From the NCBI GenBank assembly GCA_963724975.1, contig CAVRXB010000008.1, forward strand, positions 1-64,000: a stretch of 64,000 nt of DNA. The letters run 5' to 3'. The DNA comes from CAIWHR01 sp963724975. GTDB taxonomy: Bacteria; Pseudomonadota; Gammaproteobacteria; Burkholderiales; Casimicrobiaceae. The translations under genes were made by a program, and so were the position numbers. Positions 17,552-25,357 of this stretch are shown piece by piece. Within the stretch, counting starts at the first letter, position 1, and the number at the start of each line of letters is the position of its first letter. The notes beneath the pieces are model-generated. The model saw only the letters and a program-made list of their open reading frames with translations. It searched no databases and was not told where the DNA came from.

Positions 17552-17992
17552 ATGTCCTATCGCATCGCCCGCCATGCCACCGCGTTCCTGCTGCTCTTCG
17601 CACTCGGCGCATGCCAGTCGATGATGGCGCCGCCGCAGAAATCGCTCTACGACAGACTGGGAGGCCAACCTGCCATCACGGCGGTGGTCGATGATTTCGT
17701 TGCCAACGTCGCCGCCGACGGCCGGATCAACGGATTCTTCGCGAGGACCGACATTCCACGGCTGAAGAGGCTTCTGGTCGAACAGATCTGCCAAGGGACC
17801 GGTGGTCCGTGCACGTACACCGGCCGCAGCATGCCGGCGGCGCACAAGGGAATGAATATCACCGACGCGCAGTTCAACGCGCTGGTCGAAGACCTGCAGA
17901 AGTCCCTCAACAAGTTCAAGGTGCCCGAGAAGGAGCAGGCCGATCTGCTCGCGGTCCTCGGACCGATGAAGCCGCAGATCGTCGGGCGGTAG
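17552..17992 (+). CDS. Group I truncated haemoglobin with a lipoprotein signal
   Basis: A 146-residue protein. The N-terminus carries a signal with the lipobox LGAC (Cys21), predicting a lipid-anchored periplasmic protein. The globin begins with SLYDRLGGQPAITAVVDDFV, followed by FFARTDIPRLKRLLVEQICQGTGGPC-type E-helix residues, and the proximal haem His98 in AAHKGMNITDAQFNALV. Truncated globins bind O2 or NO; cytoplasmic forms are usual, so a lipid-anchored form is unusual, though relatives with signal peptides exist. It sits between kynU and the cytochrome bd operon; a shared role in O2 or NO handling is only a suggestion. A repeat array begins right at its stop. Confidence 0.87.
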   Translation: MSYRIARHATAFLLLFALGACQSMMAPPQKSLYDRLGGQPAITAVVDDFVANVAADGRINGFFARTDIPRLKRLLVEQICQGTGGPCTYTGRSMPAAHKGMNITDAQFNALVEDLQKSLNKFKVPEKEQADLLAVLGPMKPQIVGR

Positions 17993-17994
17993 CG

Positions 17995-18352
17995 GCGCGA
18001 GCGGCGAGCCGGGGCCCCGGGCGCGAAGCGCCAAGGGGCAGCAAGCAATCGCGAGTCGACGCTAGAGGCCGACCCATGAGACGCAACGACTCACATGACA
18101 GTGCGGAGGTCGAGGCGCGAGCGGCGAGCCGGGGGAACGCGCGAACGGTGAGCAGGGGCCCCAAGCCGCAGGCAAGGGGATGCGAACAAGCGAGAGCGCG
18201 TTCGGAGGCCGACAGTCTTGCGTAACGATTCATAGCGTCGGTGCGGAGGCCGAACCGGGCGCGAAGCGCCAAGGGGCAGCGAGCAATCGCGAGCCGACGC
18301 TTGAGGCCGACCCACGCGGCGCAACGACTCACATGACAGTGCGGAGGCCGCG
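17995..18352. repeat. Imperfect tandem repeat array, about three units of 100-140 bp
   Basis: The 20-mer GCGCGAGCGGCGAGCCGGGG occurs at 17995 and again at 18115, exactly 120 bases apart. A second block starting GGGCGCGAAGCGCCAAGGGG occurs at 18019 and 18257, and GCAACGACTCACATGACAGT occurs at 18083 and 18321; both are 238 bases apart. The first and third units are nearly identical over about 95 bases while the middle one has diverged. The array lies between the globin stop and the end of the convergent cyd operon. Open frames across it are short and repetitive, so I treat it as noncoding. Confidence 0.8.
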
Positions 18353-18416
18353 GCGCGATCAATCCCCGGGCGGCGCACGCGCCGCTCCGGGTTCCTACTG
18401 CGGCCCTCGCACCACT

Positions 18417-18572
18417 TTAATCCGCTCCGCCCGTCGTATCACCGCCGAAGCGCTCGCGTATTTTGGTCTCGTCCAGTTCGCCGAACGTGTACGACGCTTC
18501 GAGCCACATCACGTTGATGATGCCGAAGGCGAGCGCGAGACCAATGCCGAGAATCCAGGTGAAGTACCACAT
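18417..18572 (-). CDS. cydX: Cytochrome bd oxidase small subunit CydX
   Basis: A 51-residue single-helix membrane protein that stabilises cytochrome bd. It opens MWYFTWILGIGLALAFGIIN, close to the known CydX/YbgT start, and the helix is followed by VMWLEA, the conserved Trp-Glu end of the family. The charged tail (LDETKIRERFGG) is longer than in E. coli (37 residues). A GGAG ribosome-binding site precedes the ATG at 18572, 18 bases after the cydB stop. It is the last gene of cydP-cydA-cydB-cydX. Confidence 0.93.
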   Translation of the reverse strand: MWYFTWILGIGLALAFGIINVMWLEASYTFGELDETKIRERFGGDTTGGAD

Positions 18573-18590
18573 CGTTGTCTCCGTGGAGCC

Positions 18591-19739
18591 TCAATAAAGC
18601 ACGCGGCGGCCCTCGCGCACGTGTCGTTCGGTGATCGTGCCGCGCATCATCCGGTACGCCCACCCGGTATAAGCGATTACCAGCGGCAGGAATATCAGCA
18701 CCGCCCAGAACATGATCTGCAGCGTGCGGTGACTCGACACTGAATCCCAGACGGTCAGGCTGCTTTTGGGGTCGGACGACGATGGCATCACGAACGGGAA
18801 GAGCGCGAATCCCGCCGTCAGCACGACGCCGGCAACAGCGATCGACGACAGCGCGAAGGCGAGCATTGCGCTGCGCCGAGCCGAGGCGATCAACGCCAGC
18901 GCGGCGCCGGCCAATCCCGCGACGGGTGCGAAGACCGTCCAGGGGTAGAGCGCGCGGTCGTGAAGCCAGTCGTAGCGTACTCGCGTGACCGCCTTGGCAA
19001 GGGGGACGAAGGAAGAATTCTTTGGCGGCATCGACGCGATCGCGTAGCCCTCGATCCCGATTACGAGCCACACACCAGCCGCCGCAAACGCCGCGATGAA
19101 CAGCACTCCGGTAACACGCGCGGCGCGCTCGGCGCGCATTCGTACCGCGCCGTCCGTCCGGAGCTGCAGGTAGATCGCGCCGTGCATCGTCAGCATCAGG
19201 ACGCTGACCGCGCCGGCAAGCAGTCCGAACGGGTTCAAAAGATCGATGAACGAGCCCGTGTAGAAGACGCGAAGGTCGGAGTCGAAATGGAAAGGGACGC
19301 CTTGAAGGAGGTTGCCGAACGCGACGCCGAAGATGAGGATCGGAACAATGCCGCCGACGAAGATCCCCCAGTCCCACGCGTTGCGCCAGCGACGGTCGGG
19401 CATCTTGCTGCGATAGTCGAACCCGACCGGGCGGAAGAAGAGCGCAAAGAGCGTCAGGATCAGCACGACGTAAAAGCCGGAAAAGGCCGCCGCGTAGACG
19501 AGCGGCCACGCGGCGAATAGCGCGCCGCCGGCGGTAATGAACCACACCTGGTTGCCTTCCCAGTGCGGGCCGACCGAATTCAGCACCACGCGACGCTCGT
19601 CATCGGTCTTGCCGACGAAAGGGTGCAACACGCCAATGCCGAGATCCATTCCATCCATGATCGCAAAGCCGACGAGCAGCGCCCCCATGAGGAGCCACCA
19701 GATCACCTTCAACGTTGCGTAGTCGAACAGATAAATCAC
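18591..19739 (-). CDS. cydB: Cytochrome bd ubiquinol oxidase subunit II
   Basis: A 382-residue multi-helix partner of CydA in the high-affinity terminal oxidase. I chose the GTG at 19739 because it shares GTGA with the cydA stop and gives the family start MIYLFDYATLKVIWWLLMG; a longer open frame to 20024 only shadows cydA. Signatures are GFAIMDGMDLGIGVLHPFVG, WEGNQVWFITAGGALFAAWP and, near the C-terminus, SLTVWDSVSSHRTLQIMFW and IAYTGWAYRMMRG. Nine or so hydrophobic segments are visible. It is translated from the cyd operon. Confidence 0.96.
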   Translation of the reverse strand: MIYLFDYATLKVIWWLLMGALLVGFAIMDGMDLGIGVLHPFVGKTDDERRVVLNSVGPHWEGNQVWFITAGGALFAAWPLVYAAAFSGFYVVLILTLFALFFRPVGFDYRSKMPDRRWRNAWDWGIFVGGIVPILIFGVAFGNLLQGVPFHFDSDLRVFYTGSFIDLLNPFGLLAGAVSVLMLTMHGAIYLQLRTDGAVRMRAERAARVTGVLFIAAFAAAGVWLVIGIEGYAIASMPPKNSSFVPLAKAVTRVRYDWLHDRALYPWTVFAPVAGLAGAALALIASARRSAMLAFALSSIAVAGVVLTAGFALFPFVMPSSSDPKSSLTVWDSVSSHRTLQIMFWAVLIFLPLVIAYTGWAYRMMRGTITERHVREGRRVLY

Positions 19740-21310
19740 ACGGCTCCCCTCAGCGGCGTCGCGTCGGCCTCGAAGTGATAGCGGCCAGTACCCAGGCTTG
19801 ACGGACCGAGTCGCGCGTACTTGAACATCAGGAACAGCTCGACGACGAGCAGAGCTGTGTAGAACGCGACGAATCCGGACAAGCTGAACCAGACATGACC
19901 CGCGGTGACAGACGACACGCCGAGATGCGTGGGAAGCACCTCGCTGATCGCCCATGGCTGGCGGCCGTACTCGGCGACGATCCAGCCCAGCTCGATCGCG
20001 ATCCAGGGTAACGGGATGCTCCACAGCGCAACATGCATGAGCCAGCGGTTGACCGCGAGGCGGCGGCGCGCGAGCACGTAGAAGGCTGCGGTGAAAACGA
20101 AGAGGAACCAGAGGCCGAGCCCCACCATGATGCGGAACGACCAGAACATCGCGGCGACGTTAGGGATCGTGTCAGCGACGGCGGCGCGAATGTGCGCCGG
20201 CGTTGCATCGACGACGTTGGCTGTGTACTTCTTCAACAGCAGTCCGTACCCGAGGTCCGCCTTTCGTTTCTCGAACTCGGCCTTGGCCTCGCGCGAGTTC
20301 GGCTCCGCCTTGAGGCGTTGCAGCGCCGCGTAGGCCATGATGCCGTTGACGATGCGCGTTTCGTGTTCGGCCTTGAGATTGCGGATGCCGACCACGGGCG
20401 TGTCGACCGAGCGGGTGGCGATCAGCCCCATGACCCAGGGCACCTTCAGTGCGAAATGCGTTTTTTCGGTTTCCTGATCGGGAAAGCCGATGATGGTGAA
20501 CGAAGCAGGCGGCTTCGCGGTCTCCCACTCGGCCTCGATCGCCGCCAATTTCACTTTCTGCACTTCACCGGTCGTGTACCCGGACTCGTCGCCAAGGACG
20601 ATGACCGAAAGCGCCGACGCCAGCCCGAATCCAGACGCCACCGCGAACGAGCGCACCGCGAACGAGGGGTCGCGGCCGCGAAGCAGGTAGAACGACGATA
20701 TCCCGAGCACGAACATCGACGCCGCAACGTAGCCCGCGGCAACCGTGTGCACGAATTTCGGTCCGGCGACCGGGTTGAACAGCAAATCGGCGAAGCTGGT
20801 GAGCTCCATTCGCATCGTCTCGGGATTGAATTCGGCGCCCACCGGATTCTGCATCCAGGCGTTGGCGATCAGGATCCACACTGCCGAGAGGTTCGTGCCG
20901 AGTGCAACGAGGAAGGTAACGGTGAGATGCCCGACTTTGCTCAGCCGGTTCCAGCTGAAAAAGAACAGGCCGACAAATGTCGACTCGAGGAAGAACGCCA
21001 TCAGGCCCTCAATGGCCAGCGGCGCGCCGAAGATGTCGCCGACGTAATGCGAGTAATACGCCCAGTTGGTGCCGAATTGGAATTCAAGCGTGAGCCCCGT
21101 GGCCACGCCCATCACGAAGTTGATGCCGAAAAGCTTCCCCCAGAACTTCGTCATGTCCCGGTAGACTTCCTTGCCCGTCATCACGTAGACCGATTCCATG
21201 ATGACGAGAATCCACGACAGCCCGAGCGTCAGTGGGACGAACAGGAAGTGATAAAGCGCCGTAACGGCGAACTGCAGCCGCGACAGGTCGACGACATCAG
21301 CGGCGGGCAT
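19736..21310 (-). CDS. cydA: Cytochrome bd ubiquinol oxidase subunit I
   Basis: A 524-residue haem-bearing subunit that oxidises ubiquinol and reduces O2 without proton pumping. His21 in LYHFLFVPLTLG corresponds to the haem d/b595 ligand of E. coli (His19), and His188 in GPKFVHTVAAGY is the haem b558 ligand. The stretch from KFWGKLFGINF to APLAIEGLMAFFLESTF is almost identical to E. coli. The long Q-loop, with KKYTANVVDATPAHI and FPDQETEKTHFA, marks it as the L subfamily. It overlaps cydP by 14 bases and cydB by four. Confidence 0.97.
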   Translation of the reverse strand: MPAADVVDLSRLQFAVTALYHFLFVPLTLGLSWILVIMESVYVMTGKEVYRDMTKFWGKLFGINFVMGVATGLTLEFQFGTNWAYYSHYVGDIFGAPLAIEGLMAFFLESTFVGLFFFSWNRLSKVGHLTVTFLVALGTNLSAVWILIANAWMQNPVGAEFNPETMRMELTSFADLLFNPVAGPKFVHTVAAGYVAASMFVLGISSFYLLRGRDPSFAVRSFAVASGFGLASALSVIVLGDESGYTTGEVQKVKLAAIEAEWETAKPPASFTIIGFPDQETEKTHFALKVPWVMGLIATRSVDTPVVGIRNLKAEHETRIVNGIMAYAALQRLKAEPNSREAKAEFEKRKADLGYGLLLKKYTANVVDATPAHIRAAVADTIPNVAAMFWSFRIMVGLGLWFLFVFTAAFYVLARRRLAVNRWLMHVALWSIPLPWIAIELGWIVAEYGRQPWAISEVLPTHLGVSSVTAGHVWFSLSGFVAFYTALLVVELFLMFKYARLGPSSLGTGRYHFEADATPLRGAV

Positions 21311-21521
21311 CGGCTTCTTCCGACGGGGGTGGCGGAGATACGAGTCGTTCAGCGACCCGATCCGGCAAGAGGCTCATGCGATGCGCCATCGGGGCGCTGA
21401 AGAAGAGCGACCAGAGGAGGCAGAGGCCGGTCACCTTGAGCACGAGGACGAACGTCACGTCGCGCGTCAGTGGCGACAGTCGCTTCCAGCGGTCACGGTA
21501 CGCGGCCAGGAGGGATCGCAT
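21297..21521 (-). CDS. cydP: Putative cytochrome oxidase small subunit CydP
   Basis: A 74-residue one-helix membrane protein at the head of the cyd operon. Residues about 15-35 (DVTFVLVLKVTGLCLLWSLFF) form the helix, flanked by basic residues before it and a short soluble tail. CydP-type proteins are found directly upstream of cydA in many proteobacteria. I chose the Met at 21521 because the longer open frame to 21626 runs through the clpB promoter region. The stop overlaps the cydA start by 14 bases. The assignment rests on the position and helix pattern more than on sequence. Confidence 0.75.
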   Translation of the reverse strand: MRSLLAAYRDRWKRLSPLTRDVTFVLVLKVTGLCLLWSLFFSAPMAHRMSLLPDRVAERLVSPPPPSEEADARR

Positions 21522-21625
21522 GGTCGACGGGCGCCGTCCGTAGGGGCAGCGCCATCGCAGCATAACAAACAAAATCGGCCCTCGCGCGGCGGGCGTAGCC
21601 CTTGCCCGCGGTCGGGACGGGCCCA

Positions 21626-21653
21626 CTTGAAATTTTCCCCGAAAACCGCATCT
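21626..21653 (+). promoter_or_regulatory. Sigma-32 (heat-shock) type promoter of clpB
   Basis: CTTGAAA at 21626-21632 matches the sigma-32 -35 element exactly. After a 13-base spacer, CCGCATCT at 21646-21653 matches the CCCCATNT -10 element at all but one defined position. The clpB ATG follows at 21685. ClpB is a classical heat-shock gene, so the match is in the expected place. Confidence 0.8.
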
Positions 21654-21684
21654 CCTTTAGTGTCTTTCCACGGCGGGACCCGGA

Positions 21685-24276
21685 ATGCGCTTCGATAAAC
21701 TGACCACCAAATTTCAGCAGGCGCTGGCCGATGCTCAGAGCGTCGCCCTCGGCAACGACAACGGCTTCGTCGAGCCGCAGCACCTGCTCTCCGCCCTCCT
21801 GAACCAGGAGGACGGCGGCACGGCATCGCTTCTCGCCCGCGCAGGCGTCGCCGTCCCCAAGGTGAAAGCCGGCCTCGCCAAGGCGATCGGGCGGCTGCCC
21901 AAGGTCGAGGGCCAAGGTGGCGAAATCACGATTTCCCGAGATCTCAACAATCTTCTCAACCTCACCGACAAGGAAGCCACCAAGCGCGGCGACCAGTTCG
22001 TTGCCTCAGAGCTCTTCCTGCTTGCGCTCGCCGACGACAAGGGCGAGACCGGCCGTCTGCTGAAGGAAAACGGCCTTACGCGCAAGGCGCTCGAGACGGC
22101 TATTCAGGCGGTGCGCGGCGACGCCGGCGTCGACTCGCAGGAAGCGGAGGGCCAGCGCGAGGCGCTCAAGAAATACACGATCGACCTGACCGAGCGGGCG
22201 CGCGAGGGCAAGCTCGATCCGGTGATCGGCCGCGACGACGAGATCCGCCGGACCATCCAAATTCTGCAGCGCCGCACCAAGAACAACCCGGTGCTGATCG
22301 GCGAGCCGGGCGTGGGCAAGACGGCGATCGTCGAAGGCCTTGCCCAGCGGATCGTCAACGGCGAGGTGCCGGAAACGCTGAAGGGGAAGCGCGTGCTGTC
22401 GCTCGACATGGCGGCACTCCTTGCGGGCGCCAAGTACCGCGGCGAATTCGAGGAGCGCCTGAAGGCCGTCCTGAAGGACATCGCCGCCGACGAGGGGCAG
22501 ACGATCGTCTTCATCGACGAGCTCCACACGATGGTCGGAGCCGGCAAGGCCGAGGGTGCGATCGACGCCGGCAACATGCTGAAGCCGGCACTCGCCCGCG
22601 GCGAGCTCCATTGCGTCGGTGCGACGACGCTCGACGAATACCGCAAATACATCGAAAAGGATGCAGCGCTCGAGCGCCGCTTCCAGAAGGTGCTGGTCGA
22701 CGAGCCATCGGTCGAATCGACGATCGCGATCCTGCGCGGGCTGCAGGAACGCTACGAAATTCACCACGGCGTCGACATCACGGATCCCGCGATCGTCGCG
22801 GCGGCGGAGCTTTCGCATCGCTATATCACCGACCGCTTCCTGCCGGACAAGGCGATCGACCTGATCGACGAAGCCGCCGCGCGCATCAAGATGGAGATCG
22901 ACTCGAAGCCCGAGGCGATGGACCGGCTCGACCGCAGGATCATCCAGTTGAAGATCGAGCGCGAGGCCGTGAAGAAGGAAAAGGACGACGCGTCGAAGAA
23001 GCGGCTCTCGGCGATCGAGGACGAGATCAAGCGGCTCGAGCGCGAGTACGCGGACCTGGACGAGATATGGCAAGCCGAGAAGGCGCAAGTCGCCGGCACG
23101 CAGCACATCAAGGAGGAAATCGACAAGATCAAGCTGCAGATGGAAGACGCACGCCGGAAGGGCGACTGGCAGATGATGAGCGAGCTCCAGTACGGCCAGC
23201 TTCCGCAGCTCGAGGCGCATTTGAAGAAAGCGGACAAGAAGGAAGCCGCGGAACAGAAATCGTCGCACCGCCTGCTGCGCACGCAGGTCGGCGCCGAGGA
23301 GATCGCCGAGGTCGTTTCGCGCGCGACCGGTATCCCGGTGTCGAAGATGATGCAAGGCGAACGCGACAAGCTCTTGCACATGGAAGATGCCCTTCACAAG
23401 CGGGTCGTGGGCCAGGACGAGGCGGTGCGCCTCGTCGCCGACGCGATCCGGCGCTCGCGCTCCGGGCTCGCCGATCCCAATCGTCCGTATGGCTCGTTCC
23501 TGTTCCTCGGGCCCACCGGCGTCGGCAAGACCGAGCTTTGCAAGGCGCTCGCCGAATTCCTGTTCGATTCGGAGCAGCATCTGATCCGCGTCGACATGTC
23601 CGAATTCCAGGAGCGGCACTCGGTGGCGCGACTGATCGGCGCACCGCCGGGCTATGTTGGCTACGAGGAGGGCGGCTACCTCACGGAGCTCGTCCGTCGC
23701 AAGCCCTACAGCGTGATCCTGCTGGACGAGGTCGAGAAAGCGCACCCGGATGTGTTCAATGTGCTGTTGCAGGTGCTAGACGACGGCCGGATGACCGACG
23801 GCCAGGGCCGCACCGTTGATTTCAAGAACACGGTGATCGTGATGACGTCGAACCTGGGCTCGCACCGGATCCAGCAGATGGCCGACGAAGGCGCCGACCA
23901 GGCGCTGATCAAGATCGCGGTGATGGCCGAGGTCAAGGGCCATTTCCGCCCGGAATTCGTCAATCGGATCGACGAGATGGTCGTCTTCCATCCGCTCGGC
24001 GAAGGACAGATCGCGGACATCGCGCGGATCCAGCTGAAGGCGCTGGAAGCGCGCCTTGCGAAGCTCGAGATCAGGCTCGTCGTGTCGGACGCCGCGCTCA
24101 AGGTTGTCGCGGCGGCGGGGTTCGACCCGGTCTATGGCGCGCGGCCGCTGAAGCGGGCGATCCAGCAGCAGATCGAGAATCCGCTGGCGAAGGAAATCCT
24201 CGCGGGCAAGTTCGATCCCGGGACGATGGTAAAGGTCGGCGCGACCGGCGGCGAGATTACTTTTGCGAAGGCTTGA
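21685..24276 (+). CDS. clpB: ATP-dependent disaggregase ClpB
   Basis: An 863-residue AAA+ hexameric chaperone that extracts proteins from aggregates with DnaK. Order: Clp-N repeats (residues 1-145, starting MRFDKLTTKFQQALADAQS), AAA1 with Walker A GEPGVGKT (206-213) and Walker B IVFIDELHTMVG, a long coiled-coil middle domain (about 405-525, rich in Lys/Glu), and AAA2 with GPTGVGKT near residue 610 and YSVILLDEVEKAHPDVFN, ending in the small D2 domain (GARPLKRAIQQQIENPLA). Full length. A sigma-32 promoter lies upstream. The 3' end overlaps the convergent K+ channel gene by 20 bases. Confidence 0.98.
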   Translation: MRFDKLTTKFQQALADAQSVALGNDNGFVEPQHLLSALLNQEDGGTASLLARAGVAVPKVKAGLAKAIGRLPKVEGQGGEITISRDLNNLLNLTDKEATKRGDQFVASELFLLALADDKGETGRLLKENGLTRKALETAIQAVRGDAGVDSQEAEGQREALKKYTIDLTERAREGKLDPVIGRDDEIRRTIQILQRRTKNNPVLIGEPGVGKTAIVEGLAQRIVNGEVPETLKGKRVLSLDMAALLAGAKYRGEFEERLKAVLKDIAADEGQTIVFIDELHTMVGAGKAEGAIDAGNMLKPALARGELHCVGATTLDEYRKYIEKDAALERRFQKVLVDEPSVESTIAILRGLQERYEIHHGVDITDPAIVAAAELSHRYITDRFLPDKAIDLIDEAAARIKMEIDSKPEAMDRLDRRIIQLKIEREAVKKEKDDASKKRLSAIEDEIKRLEREYADLDEIWQAEKAQVAGTQHIKEEIDKIKLQMEDARRKGDWQMMSELQYGQLPQLEAHLKKADKKEAAEQKSSHRLLRTQVGAEEIAEVVSRATGIPVSKMMQGERDKLLHMEDALHKRVVGQDEAVRLVADAIRRSRSGLADPNRPYGSFLFLGPTGVGKTELCKALAEFLFDSEQHLIRVDMSEFQERHSVARLIGAPPGYVGYEEGGYLTELVRRKPYSVILLDEVEKAHPDVFNVLLQVLDDGRMTDGQGRTVDFKNTVIVMTSNLGSHRIQQMADEGADQALIKIAVMAEVKGHFRPEFVNRIDEMVVFHPLGEGQIADIARIQLKALEARLAKLEIRLVVSDAALKVVAAAGFDPVYGARPLKRAIQQQIENPLAKEILAGKFDPGTMVKVGATGGEITFAKA

Positions 24277-24719
24277 CGGCCGCGCGCTCGGCGCGTAGCA
24301 GCGACGCCTGGGTTACGAGGTGGAAGAGCATGCCGGTCGTCCAGCCGAACGCGAAGAGCCCGGAGATCGCGATCATCGGGGCCAGAAGGCGCCACGCTTT
24401 CGGCAGGGTGCCTTCGCCGTAGCCGAGCGTCGTGTAGGTGCCCGCCACGTAATAGAACGCGTCCCGAAAGACCGGCAAGGCTTCGATGCCGACGATGACC
24501 GCCGACCACATAAAAATTTCGGCGAGATGCGTGATCAGCATCAGCACGATAATCACGGCGAAGTACCTCGACGGAGTGGCCGTGCACGCGGTATCGTGGA
24601 ACTGCGCGCGTTTCGAATACCCGCTGGACCAGCCCCATCCCGATGCCGTGGATCAGCAGCGACGCGATGAGCGGCACCGTCCCGAACGCAATTTCGACGA
24701 TCGGCGTGACCTGATTCAC
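24257..24719 (-). CDS. Two-helix potassium channel family protein, frame-shifted
   Basis: A small ion channel of the Ion_trans_2 type. The N-terminal third (MNQVTPIVEIAFGTVPLIASLLIHGIGM) is read from 24719 and the remainder in another frame. The latter part holds a helix (VIIVLMLITHLAEIFMWSAVIV), the pore helix and selectivity filter TYTTLGYGEG, and a second helix (APMIAISGLFAFGWTTGMLF). The two parts lie in different frames and join around 24565-24598, near TAC TTC GCC. Each alone is not a complete channel. An indel therefore interrupts the gene. It is convergent with clpB. Confidence 0.75.
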
Positions 24720-24810
24720 TGTTTCCCCCGTGTGGCCGCAGCCGTTGCGGGGAAAATTTTGCCACAGGGATCTCGATCACGTGCTTATGACGTCGCATCG
24801 GGCCGACGAC

Positions 24811-24834
24811 TCTCTCCCGCGCCGGCGGGAGAGA
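24811..24834. terminator. Perfect 10-bp stem-loop, possible terminator of the DUF2917 gene
   Basis: TCTCTCCCGC at 24811-24820 pairs perfectly with GCGGGAGAGA at 24825-24834 around a four-base loop. It lies 15 bases past the stop of the minus-strand DUF2917 gene. There is no U-tract on either strand, so it may be a Rho-dependent end, an mRNA-stabilising hairpin or a copy of a dispersed palindromic repeat. Confidence 0.4.
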
Positions 24835-24848
24835 GCAGGGGCTCAGGG

Positions 24849-25193
24849 TCAGTAGTAGGGTACGTAGCGGCGATCGCCGTCGGCCGCGCCGGCTGAAGCG
24901 AACCATGCAGCGATCCGGCTCGAAAGCGGCGGTCGGGCCCCGCGGCGCACTTCGACCGCGTGCAGTTCGAGCACGCAGACGGTGGTGCGCTCCTGCGCCT
25001 CGACCAGGGTCAGGCCGTCACGGTCGACAGTAAAGGTGTCGCCGGCGCCAAGGACGACGTCACGCACGTCATCTTCCAGTGTGATCCACAGCATGCCGCG
25101 CGTCACGCGAAGCGCCGTCCCGCGCGCGCCGTCGAGCTGTACGAGCTCGCCTTGCGACAGGTCCCACACCTTCTCGTAGCCATCGCATTTCAT
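24849..25193 (-). CDS. DUF2917 family protein
   Basis: A 114-residue protein with the DUF2917 core: ELVQLDGARGTALRVTRGMLWITLEDDVRDVVLGAGDTFTVDRDGLTLVEA by parts, a small beta-barrel-like fold resembling cupins. The Met at 25193 is preceded by GGAG and starts the family region; a longer frame to 25355 lacks homology. The function is unknown. It is divergent from a LysR regulator, the usual layout for a regulator and its target, so LysR control is a reasonable but untested inference. Confidence 0.78.
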   Translation of the reverse strand: MKCDGYEKVWDLSQGELVQLDGARGTALRVTRGMLWITLEDDVRDVVLGAGDTFTVDRDGLTLVEAQERTTVCVLELHAVEVRRGARPPLSSRIAAWFASAGAADGDRRYVPYY

Positions 25194-25214
25194 TGCCGTC
25201 TCCTCATCGATGCG

Positions 25215-25220
25215 TATAAT
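25215..25220 (+). promoter_or_regulatory. Possible -10 element in the divergent DUF2917/LysR intergenic region
   Basis: TATAAT at 25215-25220 is a perfect sigma-70 -10, with TTGCCG at 25193-25198 (16-base spacer) as a weak -35, both on the plus strand toward the LysR gene. The overlapping palindrome GCATGC lies just after. Only the -10 is convincing. Confidence 0.4.
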
Positions 25221-25357
25221 GCATGCGAGTTCAGGATGCCACGTGGGCAGAGCCGCTTCGCCTGCGCCACCCGCTTGCGCTGGTGACGGAGCAAAGTCTG
25301 GTCTTTTGAGGGTGCGGTTCAAACGGTCAATCGGAATGCTTCGCATGAGTTCCACGC

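Noticed and set aside
17995..18352. CRISPR array
   Set aside because: Units are about 120 bp with diverged internal sequence and no short direct repeats with unique spacers; no cas genes are near.
17916..18362. A 148-codon minus-strand ORF over the repeat array
   Set aside because: It is repetitive at the protein level because it crosses a noncoding DNA repeat, and it overlaps the globin gene.
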